DNA from: Planococcus citri
Taxonomy: Eukaryota; Arthropoda; Insecta; Hemiptera; Pseudococcidae
Length of the DNA stretch: 64,000 bases
Assembly (NCBI RefSeq): GCF_950023065.1
Contig: NC_088680.1
Coordinates: 15,984,559 to 16,048,558, forward strand
Direction of reading: 5' to 3'
Shown here: positions 1 through 10,890 of the stretch, in pieces
Layout of the letters: each line of letters starts with the position of its first letter
Numbering within the stretch: the first letter of the stretch is position 1
Program-made: the position numbers and the translations under genes
Notes under the pieces: generated by a model
The model's database searches: none
What the model was told of the DNA's origin: nothing
The model's input: the letters and a program-made list of their open reading frames with translations, nothing else

Positions 1-111
1 TAGCAAAAAACACAACGTTTTGGAAAATCTTGACAATCGAAAGTAATACTTACTTTTTGGCAACTTCATTCAAAAAAATCGAGATTTTTGGATAATTTTT
101 GCAAAAACAAC

Positions 112-441
112 TTATTCGCATTTTATGCAAAGGCACACGATAAGGAGAATGACCAACACAACAGCCCACAATACGCTTACAACAGATGCATAGTCCCTGC
201 CCAAATCATCATTGCTTTTTCGTACTTCGGCCAGGTTTCTTCTCAAATCTTCTATTTCTGTTGTCATATTATCCACGCATTCTTGTCGTACTTCTGCGGC
301 GATTCTCATATGTTCAACTTCATTTTTCAGATGCTTAAATTTGTCTTCGACTCGGCTGTGAAATACATTCTCATGTACAATAAATAACAACAGTAGTGCT
401 GCACAAAGCGAGATTTTCGCCCACATTTCTATCGAAGGCAT
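112..441 (-). CDS. Hypothetical small two-helix membrane protein with coiled coil
   Basis: I do not recognise this gene. The frame has an ATG at 441-439 and a TAA at 114-112, giving 109 residues. An N-terminal hydrophobic run (about residues 9-21, CAALLLLFIV-like) is followed by about 55 charged residues with heptad-like spacing (VEDKFKHLKNEVEHM, IEDLRRNLAEV), and then a second strongly hydrophobic segment near the end (VLWAVVLVILLIVCLCIKCE). This suggests a coiled-coil domain held between two membrane segments, or a signal peptide plus a C-terminal anchor. The composition (many E, R, D, V) is unlike the low-complexity K/N/F/I translations elsewhere in the window, which is why I keep it. The frame is open slightly further upstream to a non-ATG codon. 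No splice partner, promoter or poly(A) signal was established, so it could be one exon of a larger gene or a chance frame. Confidence 0.4.
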   Translation of the reverse strand: MPSIEMWAKISLCAALLLLFIVHENVFHSRVEDKFKHLKNEVEHMRIAAEVRQECVDNMTTEIEDLRRNLAEVRKSNDDLGRDYASVVSVLWAVVLVILLIVCLCIKCE

Positions 442-919
442 CGCGATCGTCGGAATAAACACAAAATAATTATGTACAAACGTTTGATTCGAGGTGTTTT
501 TTAGCCAAAAATTAACAAATGATTACTACTACAAAACGCGAAACCAACCAATTTCGAACCACTATAGTATGTCGTATAGCACTAATGAAAATGAACAGAA
601 AACTGAAAAAGTAAATAGGTATTGTAGTTAATCTGTCGATACTCTTTATGTCTTGCTGTAGTCTCCTTTTCTATTGTCTACTCACTCGTGCTTTCATCAT
701 ACAAAGGCTAACCGGAACAAGGTGAGACTCATTGTGGTGAGACTGACTTCGGAGCAGAGTTGACAACGCTGCGTATGGTCAAAACAACTACAGGACATTT
801 TGCTTTCCAACATACGACTCGCACGAAATTATTGCTGGAACTGGGAAAAGCTAGATCGAAAGAGCATGCAAAATTTATCACCAGCCAAAATTTCAAGCGT
901 TAAAGTGCAATTTTAGATT
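442..919. other. Non-coding, no recognisable feature
   Basis: This is mixed-composition sequence upstream of the minus-strand frame at 112-441. It is less repetitive than what follows and could hold a promoter for that frame, but I see no convincing TATA box or initiator. Confidence 0.3.
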
Positions 920-2185
920 TTTGGTGAATTTTTGAAAATTGAATTCAAGCTGAAAATGGGAAGAAAAATCAAAATTTTTTCAAATTGACCTAGAAAGCTA
1001 TTTGAGGTATACCGTTTTTCGACCTGCCAAATCGATTGGAAACGGTTTCAAACTGTTTTGGGCAGTTCTGGAGCCTCCAGCAGATTTTTGAAACTTGAAA
1101 TGTCCACAAAATTTCTGTCATCAAATGGAGCTGGAAATCCAAAATTCACGAATGAAGGTCCAAAAAGTAGCTGGAAGCTTCAAAACTATTTTGAAGCCAC
1201 CTACACTCCATAGCGATTTGAAAGTATGTAGTTTGCAGAGTGAATCTTGTCTTTCTAACTCGATTATTTGGTAAAATTTTGTGGAAATTTCAAGTTTCAA
1301 AAATATGGCGAAGGCTCTAAGAATTTCCAAAAAATCGCTGGAGGCTCCAAAATGACTAGAACCTCCTGGAAGTCTACCTGATAACGTGTTGAAATTGGAG
1401 TGCAGAGTAAATTTTGGATCTCCAGCTCTGTTAGGTGAAATTTTGAGCATTGAAAAATCTGCTGGAGGCTCCAGTAATTTCCAAAAAGTCACTGGAGGCT
1501 TCAGTAATTTCTAAAAAGTCACTGGAGGCTCCAAAACAAAGTTTCAAAAATCTATTGAAGGCCCCAAGAATTTTCAAAAAGTCGCTGGAGGCTCCAAAAT
1601 GACTAGAACCTCCCGGAAGTCTACTCGATAGCGTGTCAAAATTGTAGTGCAGAGTAAATTTTGGATTTCTATCTCTGATAGGTAAAATTCCGAGCACTGA
1701 AAAATCTTCTGGAGGCTCCAGCAATTTCCAAAACGCCACTGGAGGCTCCAAAACGACTTGAAATTTACCTGTAATCACTTCATAGGGTATTAAAATTAGT
1801 TTGCAGAATGAATTATGGCTTTCCAACTGCATTCGATGAAATTTTGAGGAAATTTAAAATTTCAAAAATCTACGGAAGCTCCAAGAAATTTCAAAAAGTC
1901 GCTGGAGGCTCCAAAATGACTTAAACTCACCAGCAGTCGAATTAATAGCGTGTATAAGTTGGAGTGCAGCGTGAATTTTGGATTTCCAACTTCATTTGAT
2001 AAAATTTGGTGGAAATTTCAAGTTTCAAAAATCTGCTGGAGGCTCCAGAACTACTCAAAACGGTTTGAAACCGATTCCAATCAATTTTGCAGATTGAAAA
2101 TAGGGTATATCCCAAATTTCAGCTTTCTAGGTCAATTTTGTATAATCTTGATTTTTTTCTTATTTTTGGCCTGAATTTGATTTTT
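920..2185. repeat. Foldback element with internal GCTGGAGGCTCCA repeats
   Basis: The two ends are inverted copies of each other. The left arm (about 920-1090) reads GACCTAGAAAGCT, then AATCGATTGGAAACGGTTT, then CTGGAGCCTCCAGCAGAT. The right arm (about 2035-2185) holds the reverse complement in mirrored order: ATCTGCTGGAGGCTCCAG, GGTTTGAAACCGATTCCAAT, AGCTTTCTAGGTC. Between them the unit TCGCTGGAGGCTCCAAAATG recurs many times (for example 1338, 1482, 1523, 1584, 1738, 1900). The core TGGAGGCTCCA is itself nearly palindromic. There is no transposase frame, so it is a non-autonomous foldback or satellite-expanded MITE. Related pieces occur at 4555-4770 and 59440-59830. Confidence 0.7.
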
Positions 2186-5100
2186 TAAAATGACCATTAA
2201 TTTACGAAAAATGACCAGTATTTACTTACCAAAAATTGCTAATAATTTACTGAAGATTACCAGTAATTTACAAAAATTTACCAGGGGTCGAGTTCTTAGA
2301 TCTCAGTCAAAACATAAAACCAAAATATTATTTTATTGATCAAATTTCTAAAATTCCGACATAAAGTATTAAAAATAATGAAGAATTCGAAATTTTTTTT
2401 CAAGTTTTCAACGTAAGCGTGACGTGTATTTGGACAGGCCCTCGGTATAAAAAACATAAGTACATATTATATTCTCATCAAAAAATAGAAAATCACCATA
2501 AAATTGCCAGATAACCTACTTGAATTATTCTATTTTCAATATAAATGATTGCTTTGCTTTGCTCGTTAGTTAGGTTTCACATCAGCATCCTCAGTTCACT
2601 CACATCAGAAAAATTTGAAATAACATGGTTGACTCTATGGTCAAAGGTGAGAAGAAGCTAAAAATGATGAAGTGAGAGTGATTTAAGTATAGAAATTATA
2701 AACCGGAATTTACCAGACTCGGAAATGTAACCCAAATGATTATCTAACCAGTTGAACCAGTTTCTCACGTGTTGGTGGGTGCTCCTTAAATTATTCATTT
2801 GAATGCTCAATTTTCAAAAAAAAAAAAAATTAACTTGGAAAAATGAATTGTCAGCATAACACAGTGTCCTGGAATGAGACGTAAGCGCTTGGGTAAGCTA
2901 AAATTTGAAATGACCAAGGTAAATATTTATGTTCCTGATTCTCAGATCTGAGAATACGAGAACTTCAACAAAGACATCGTTTACAAATTGCGAACTTTCC
3001 GTTTTCTTGAAAGCTTTTCTTATCGATACATTGACCTGACCTTAGCAAAAATACTCGTAATTTCGTTTTAAAAAACGAAAACATGATGAACTTTTGACAT
3101 CAAGTTCACATTGTTATCAAAACATTACTATGTAAGTATTTGAATTCGCTTTCTATTTATGCGTAAATGAAGCATGAAGCGATTCGTTATAAATACAATA
3201 TTATGAAGAGGGTATTTCTGTTCTGTCTGGGAAAATCTTACAAAAAATGTATTGTTTCTATGTTCTAAAAAAATTCACAATCGAGAAACGTAGGTATCTG
3301 CGTTAGAACAGTAAGTAGGTATGTTCATAAAGAACTGCGACCGTTTTTAGGTGATTTTCTCTATTGATAAACTCAACTCAACTACCTACTTTCTTTCATT
3401 TTAATTTCATTTCCACTTTCTTTCCATGATAGAATTTTCAGGTTCCAGACGCGAGAAGATTCAAATAATACTCAATCCGGCAGATAATTCGCCTTACTCC
3501 AGCTTCCAGCATCGTTACAAATGAAAAAAATTCAAAATTACCTACGACGTGAATAACTCATCTATCATGCGCATGAAGATAGATGGGCACAAGTTTAAAA
3601 ATATTGTACATGCGTTTAAAATTTTGAAAATGAAATAAGTATATTATGAGCGTTATACTCAAGTTCATAATCGAATCGAAAATAGATAACCACACATATT
3701 AAGATCATTTCGTAATTTTTATCAAAACACTCGTAACATTGAAGATATAAACAGCGATAAATTATTTAAAAAATTGCAACCGTCATCTCAAAAGATATAC
3801 ATAAATTAATTTGGCGGCAAGAAAATGAAATCATCCGGGAGGAATTTTTTATGCGTAGGTAATTTCAATTTCAACCTATTACTCGTAGGTACATCATCAA
3901 AGTTCACAGAAATGAATGACACGACCGACCAAGTAAGTAACTAATCTACGAGTTCGAACTTCGAATGCGACCACTCGACCAGATAGTCCCCCCCCCCCAC
4001 CCAGGTACTTATTCGCGGATAAGTCGTATACTTATTTAAACGAATTTTAAATAGATTTAAATTATCAATTACCGTTTCATTGTTATCTGTAAGAAAATGT
4101 AAATCGAGTCTACGTGAAGTATTTATTAGCGACGAGGTTTGTAAAACGTAAAGCGAACGTTTCAGTTGAAATTTTTATAATGAGTAATTATACCTAGAGC
4201 TAGACCTACGTATGCTTATTTAGTAGATAGGTATTAGACCGACACCTGCATAGGTAAAGGTAGGTAAATAAATGTGAATATTACGTCAAGTAAAATATTA
4301 ATGAATACGAAAATAGATTAAAAATTAAAGACGATGGTACTGATAAATTTGAAGAAAAAGAAACTATTATTAGAGCAAATTGGTAAACAAAAATTCAGTA
4401 ATTTGAGACCCAGGAACGCCATTCCATGCTGTAGAAACTTCAAACTTACTACCGAACCTCATGAAGTATCCCCCAGGGATTTGGATGGCATAAATTAAAA
4501 TTGGGGTAGGTACTACATAAGTAAATTTCATTTCAACAACTCAATTGGGTACTTAGGTAAAATGTTGTGGAAATTTTAATTTTCAAAAATCTGTTAGGGT
4601 GCTCCAGAATCCAGAACTACTACTCAAAATAATTCGAAACCGTTTCCAATCGATTTGTAAGGTCGGAAACAGGGTACACACCAAATTTCAGCTTTTTTGG
4701 TCTATTTGGTAAAATTTTAATTTTTTTTTCATTTTTGATCCGAGTCTAATTTTTTAAAAATTTATTACAAATCAAAATCGCTTGTGAACTCGAAAATTTG
4801 ATCTAATGTTTCTAAATTTGTACTTGGAAAATCAAATCACCTCGATTCAGTGATGGACAATAATTATTTTAGCTAATTTTCAAATTCTGTGATTTCAGAA
4901 TTTTTTTTTTGCTTTGCCATTGAAAATTAAAGGGACACAGGTGTAGAAGTGGCTTACGTAACTTTTCTCATAAGGATTATAAAATCACTTACTTATTCTC
5001 GTACGCGAGTTCATATTCTATCATTATTTTTGGAAGGAAATTTGTACTCACCTGAAACAAAGAAAAATCAATGTGGATTAGTTATATGTATGTAGTTATA

Positions 5101-5744
5101 GTCATAAAATTATTGATCAATCAACAGATAATATGAAATAGTAATGGTCGAAAGCCGAAGTAAAAATTCTGACGATCTCGACGTAATAATAAAGAACCAG
5201 AAATGAATATTCGCAAAGAAAGTATCATAAAAATTGTAAAATTGATTCTGAAAATCACTTAAAAATATCAAAAATTGATGGACTAGCAGAAAAGCACCAA
5301 AATTTGAGAAAATGCCTCATTTGGGTTAAATTTTACACAGACTGCTTAGATTATTGAAAAATACCAAGAATTAATCGGAGATTCTCAAAATTGAATGATG
5401 ATCTTGCAAAACTGCAGAAAGTGCCATAAAAATTGAAAATTACCAGAAATTACTTTTTTCCTCCAGGTTTTTAGAAAGCTCTCGACTCGACCACCCCCTC
5501 CCCACACACACAAAAAAATTAACAAAGTCAAATTTTTCACAGGAAAATTTCCAAAAAAATTGAAATTTGAAGAAAATTTAAATATAAAGTATTTTTTAAT
5601 TTCAATTAAAATTATTTTCAAGAAAACAATAAAAATGAACGCATTATTGAATTTAAAAAAAAAATTTTTCATTGCCTTTTTGACTGAATTCACTACTTTC
5701 ACTACCCAAAAGACTGAAATAATTTTGTTCAAATTCAGTGACCA
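2186..5744. other. AT-rich non-coding DNA
   Basis: No gene is supported here. About 4555-4770 is a degenerate copy of the right arm of the 920-2185 element (CCAGAACTACTACTCAAAAT, then a stretch like CCGTTTCCAATCGATTT). There is a C tract near 3988-3999 and several GTAGGTA-type motifs. A minus-strand CAG|GTGAGT-like donor lies at about 5050, but no exon could be attached to it. Confidence 0.4.
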
Positions 5745-7400
5745 CCTTTACTTCGAGTTGAAAACAACTCAGAAAAAGTAATGGCTCTAGAGATACCCCT
5801 GAAGGGCAAACATGGACCCTCAAAAGAGGGAGAATTTTTGAAGAAATCGTTTTTTTTCGCTTTATCCCCTAAGCTAATGCTTAGAAAATAATAGCCTTGT
5901 TCTAAAAGATGACATTTGAAATTCTACATAGACCAAGACCATTGCCATCAAATCCCAAGACCACTTTCAGGATTCTACTGGGCGGTTAAAAATTTGCGAA
6001 TCAATTATTTTCGAGCAGATTCCTGTTTTGAACATTTTTTCTTATCAAATACATAGGGGTAACGGCCCTATTTTTTACCCCCCCCCCCAGGACATATCTT
6101 GAAATTTCTTTTGACCTAATGAAGCTAGAGAAAAACTGAAAACCTCTTTGAAATCAGCAAACATTCGTTGACAAGATTCAGTGTTTGCCAAAAGTTTAAT
6201 TTCATTAGGTTCGCCAGAAAAAAATTTTTCCGCAAAAAAACGAGTTCGCAATTTTTTTACCCCCCCCCCATTTTTTCTGTGTTTTCAATAATAACAACGT
6301 AGATTCAACGTTTCCTGACAAATTATTAATTAATTATGCAAAAAACTGCCCTTTCCGTTATCATTAGTGTATTCATTGCTTGAAAACATAATTGAGAATA
6401 AAATTGAGAATTTATAAAGATTATTTGTGCAAGTTTTCAACAAAAAAATTTAATACATGTATTTTTGGACTCTAAAATTCCTGGACCACCAGATGAACGC
6501 ATTTTTTTCACAAGAAACTATTTTTTGGAAATTTTTTGCGGATATAGATGGTAAAAAAAATGCTGTGAAAGTTCCTGCTCCTATATTTTCTGTTTCCATG
6601 TTACTGTTATACTTAAGGTCTTCAATTTTGTACCCGTTTTTGTTTCGTTTGCTTTCATAGACAACCTATATTAGAGGGGTATCAATCATTTATTCAATTT
6701 TTTTGGTTGATTGTTTACATTGATGTAATCAACCGTAGAAAGTGTTTTTTGGAGAATATTATTTACAAAAGTTCAGAGCCGTACATTCAAAACTTCCCCA
6801 AAAATGAATAAAATTGGTATCATGCCTTTAAACGGTCTTCAGAGAGCAAAAATTCTGAAAATAGTGGGGGGTAAAAAATTAGAGAACAAAAATTAATATG
6901 GATTTTCTATTTTTTTACCCGGTAAAAAAAATAGAAAACTGGGCTCGAATCGTTCCCTATTTTTCTACCCCCTGTAAAAATATTTAGAAAACAATTTCGA
7001 TGTAAAATAACTAGCTCATCTAATAGACCAGAGTGTGTAGAATTCAGCGATGTACTCACGAACTCATTTTGATGGAAATTAGTGCGTCCAATCCTTCAAA
7101 TCAAAACACACTTTTTAAAATTTTTTTAAAGAAAATCGACTAAAATTCATATCACATTTTTCAAAGTCCCCTGAACCATAAAGATTGAATGGAAAATGCA
7201 GTTTTTCAAGGGCATTGTGTTCCAAAAGAACCACAAAACATGTTGATATGGTTTTCAAATCGATTCATGACTTTGGTTGGCTTATTTTTCAGAAAATTCT
7301 TGGAGGGTAAAAAAAACTAGAGAGGGTAAAAAAAAACTGGGCCGTTACCCCTATTTGATTTCTGTGTATCATTTCTGAAACTAAAGGAATATTTTGAAAG
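5745..7400. repeat. Foldback element with poly(C)/poly(G)-containing arms
   Basis: TAGGGGTAACGGCCCTATTT at about 6055-6074 is matched in inverse by TGGGCCGTTACCCCTATTTG at about 7337-7356. The flanks of both also mirror each other (CAAATACATAGGGG against CCCCTATTTGATTTCTGTG). Inside, TTTTTTACCCCCCCCCC-like tracts on one strand (6075-6090, 6250-6270) face GGGGGGTAAAAA-like tracts (6866-6880, 7305-7330). The outer left part (5750-5990) is related to 42140-42370 (GAGTTGAAAA, GACCCTCAAAAGAG, ATTGCCATCAAATCCAAGAC), linking it to the foldback at 42060-43350. No coding capacity is seen. Confidence 0.6.
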
Positions 7401-8439
7401 TAAGAAGTGCAAATTTTCTTGATCATTATTGCCAGTTTCAAAAAAATCAAGAAAAATAGCCGAAAACTTAGCTCAGTTCTTTGAAATTAGCAATAGTGAC
7501 CAACAAATTGAAACTACTGAATTCCAAAATACTTCCAAGATTTTAGAATATGATATCTTTCTATGTTTTAACATAGGTAATTAGCAAAGTATCGAAGAAG
7601 AACACAAGTTTTTAACACAAGAATTTACCCAAAAATATTTTTTCTTGTTTTCACGAAAATTGGAGCTGTATAGGGTACAAAAAAACATTGAGAACCTTGA
7701 AAATTTCAAAACAGCATGAAATATTTTTTGAGTACTTTTTTTTAAATACTTAAGCACTGGATTTTACGAAATTTTTGTCTTTTTTTTACTATCTATTATT
7801 CGAACTCACTTTCATTTTGCAAGAAATATTATTTCCTTTCTCTAATTCCAAAGAAAAGATGGTAAGACTGAATAAGATTATTTTACTTCCTTCACACAAC
7901 ATCAAATATATACACACTTAAGAAATTCGTATACAAAATTTTAAGCTCCTTATGAAAATTCAAAAGCGTGACGAAGTGATGTTTCGGGGGGGGGGGGGAG
8001 GGGGAGGGGTGAGACTGAAATTCTTCCAACTTTCTGTGACTAGATTTTTCCACCTTTTTACTCTAGATCCCCCCTCCCCTCCTCCAGGATTTTTCCAGCT
8101 AATTAGCCAGATGAGAGGTTCGAACCAATTTTGGAAGGGGAAGTTGGAAAAAAAATGTTGAAAAATATTTCAAAAACGAACATTTGAATTGTTCTATTGC
8201 AAGGTTGGTAGTACTGAAATCCTAAATAAAAAATTCGCACCTTTTTCATTTTTTTTTTTTTTAGATTTTTGGCTTTTGAAAATTAAATTTAAAAAGAGAA
8301 CAGAAAATTACTCAGTCCAAGGGAAGCGAGAGCGCAAAATTTTTAGATTTTGTCCGAGCGAAAGCTTTAGAAAATACCTATGTTTCTTGAATTTCTGAAA
8401 TTGATTTTTCATTCCTGAAAATATGTATTTGGAAAAATG
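7401..8439. other. AT-rich non-coding DNA with a poly(G) tract
   Basis: No gene is supported. A G-rich tract (about 7986-8008, GGGGGGGGGGGGAGGGGGAGGG) is followed at about 8070-8090 by a C-rich stretch (CCCCCCTCCCCTCCTCC), so the two could pair. Confidence 0.4.
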
Positions 8440-9095
8440 TGCAGTAGAATTCAAATCTTTGAAAAATCTGAATATTTAGAAAAGTAAAATAACTGATGCA
8501 AAAAGTTGATTTTTGTACAGTTTGTTTCAATATTTTGAAATTTTTTTTCAAAAATAAGAATAAAGACCCGACCTAAACGAGTGCAAAAGCTTTCAAAAAT
8601 TGAAAAGTTTTCAAAAATAAAACAATGTACGTATTATTCTTGATGTAAGAAGTGAATTTTTCAACCCTCCAACTTTGATCAGAGAAAAGAAAAGGCGAGA
8701 GGTGTGAAAAATTGATCAATTGAAACAGAAAACGACATCATTGTTGAATTCTTGATGATGCAAAAAATTGGTTTTCATGACTTGATTATTTTTATTTTTC
8801 AGAAAATTATAGTTATTTATATATTTTTAAAAATATGAATAAGTAAGACTTGAGCAGGCGAGGGCAAAAGCTCTCAAAAATTCATAATTCATCATTTTTT
8901 TTAGGAATTCAGGACATAATTTTTATATTTTCAAAAAGAATCAATTTTGGAAAAAATTAAAAACTGTTTTCAAATTTTCAGCAAAAAATAAAAGGGCACT
9001 TTTTGACATTTTTTTAAATCAGAAATTGGGACTTTCTGGCAGTTTTGACTGAAATGCTTCAAAAGATCTTTTTTGGAAAATTTCAAGTTGATATG
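8440..9095. repeat. Degenerate repeat, copy 1, split by a unique insertion
   Basis: The sequence around 8960-9095 (AAAACTGTTTTCAAATTTTC, CACTTTTTGACATTTTTTT, CTTTCTGGCAGTTTTGACTG) is repeated at 10125-10262 in the same order and orientation. Between the two copies lies about 1 kb of different, less AT-rich sequence. Related units also occur at 8580-8900. Confidence 0.55.
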
Positions 9096-10119
9096 AGGGA
9101 ATATGCCCTGATCGCCTTAGCGATAATTAAATTAATCCCTTCGTACATTTAATCATAATATTCTTCGTTAGCGTAGGCGTATAAGATTTACTTATACCAG
9201 AGGTATGGCAACGTGAGAACTACGCATATAGGGGAAAGTATTTATACATCCTAGGGGAAATGATTTATTGTGTCCGGTGGCTCGTAGATCGAGGGAAACT
9301 CGAGGGTACGAGCATCGGATCTCCAGCCACGAACTTCACTTGGAATAAGCTACTCGCGATGGCTGGTTCTTGGTCACAAAAGACGTATAGGCAATGATGG
9401 TCTAAAAAACCATCATCCCTCTTAACTGTTTTCGCCCACTACCACTGTGGATAATTTGTTCAAAAATGTGAATTAATTAAATACGTTCATTGAAATAATT
9501 TAAATTACCCATTTTACGGATATTTCTCCGAATCGGATCCATTCGGGAAATATGTAATAATATAACCCAATTCTGTAGCCGATCTTAGTATGAGTGGATC
9601 ACAGGAGAGGCAGAAAATAAGCACAGTGTCGTAAGTTGTGAAATAGACTTATTAGTTAAATAATAATATTATGAGGGACGTAACACACCTAGTCTAATTA
9701 AATAATACGTAGTTTGCATCGCCAAGTAATCTTAATTTTAAGCTTAAACTTAATTATGTTACGAGTCGATATTTTATGCGAGATGTCAAGTAGATGTTGA
9801 GTCCACTATCAAACATAAAATAATGCTGATTATGTTACATTGCCCTATGAATCCTAAAGTGTATTTTGTTGTGCTAAAATATTAATAAATTGCTTTTAAG
9901 AATATTTCTGCGATCTTGAGTACTTTATTGGTAGTTTAGTATGATTTTTGTGTATATGGTAGAATGGTTTTACATAAGGTGTTTTCTCTACGAGCTATCC
10001 AGGTACGAGTAATTATTCACTCTCTAGGGAATAATTCTTGACTTCACCCTTTAACCTATTCTAATAATTCCAATTCCCTAAGTCAGTAATTCCTATTCTC
10101 ACTATATCAAAGTGAAATA
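9096..10119. mobile_element. Unique ~1-kb insertion, possible solo LTR
   Basis: This segment differs sharply in texture from the repeat on either side. It starts near TGAGGGAATATG, ends near CCTATTCTCA, and contains AATATTAATAAATTG (about 9880-9894) about three quarters along, which would suit an LTR poly(A) signal. It has no open frame. The TG...CA ends and the poly(A)-like site suggest a solo LTR, but I could not find a convincing target-site duplication, so this is weak. It could also simply be unique DNA between two repeat copies. Confidence 0.3.
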
Positions 10120-10370
10120 GCATAAAATTAAAAATTGTTTTCGAATTTTCAGCGAAAAATAAGACACTTTTTGACATTTTTTTTTTAGCAGAAAATGGGG
10201 CTTTCTGGCAATTTTGACTAAAATGCTTGGAAAGGCATTTTTTTGGTGGAAAATTTCAAGTGAAACGACATTATCGTATTTGATATGAGAAGTCAATGTT
10301 TCTAATTTTCAACTTTGGTCAGAGAAAGAAAAAGGAAAACTTTCAAAAATTCATAATTCGTGAAATAAAA
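10120..10370. repeat. Degenerate repeat, copy 2
   Basis: This is the direct-repeat partner of 8960-9095 (AAATTGTTTTCGAATTTTCA, GACACTTTTTGACATTTTTT, GCTTTCTGGCAATTTTGACT). Confidence 0.55.
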
Positions 10371-10821
10371 ACCCATGGTTTTTGATAATTCTTTGACTTT
10401 CCTTGAATTACTCAACCTTTTCCCAACTTTCCCCAAATTCCCCAAATTTTTCCAACCAACCAAAATTTCCTCAAAGTTCTCAACTTTTTACCAACATTTT
10501 TCTGTCTGGAAAAACGAGACATCTCCCCCCCCCCTCTCCAAGCACGCCTCTGTCAAGATTTCATCGAATTACCACTCAAAAAATTACCCTCAAATTAAAA
10601 ACAGTTGTCAAAAATATGGAAAAATCTATCTCTCAAAAACTTATCCAAGCTCGAAAAACTCAGATCTCTGAAAAAATCTCTCAGCAAAAAGAAAAGAGCA
10701 CACAAGTCAGGAGGCAAAAAATCTCCATCAACTAATCACACAACCACAAAAAACCAATTTGAACATTCCAATTCCAAATCCAAATCCAAAAAAAAATCAT
10801 CACAGAAAAAAATCTCCTCAC
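10371..10821. other. Low-complexity pyrimidine/purine-rich DNA, no gene
   Basis: Short open frames here translate into Ser/Lys/Pro/Asn-rich low-complexity peptides expected from simple-sequence DNA. A C tract lies near 10526-10534. Confidence 0.4.
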
Positions 10822-10890
10822 CTTATCGGCGTCCACATTAGCGACATATTTGCGTCGTTTCGCAGCCAACTCCGCACCCGATAAATATAT
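10822..10890 (-). other. Possible minus-strand exon end (candidate donor)
   Basis: On the minus strand the sequence reads GCCGATAAG followed by GTGAGG at 10821-10816, a plausible donor. The stretch before it is open in one frame (GAELAAKRRKYVANVDADK) and has fewer A/T runs than its surroundings. The acceptor side and the partner exons were not identified. It could be a first exon or chance. Confidence 0.2.

Noticed and set aside
1121..1832. Overlapping minus-strand open frames of 120-130 codons
   Set aside because: They are translations of the GCTGGAGGCTCCA repeat element. The repeated peptide (LEPPADFS, GASSDFLEI) mirrors the DNA repeat and has no gene-like features.
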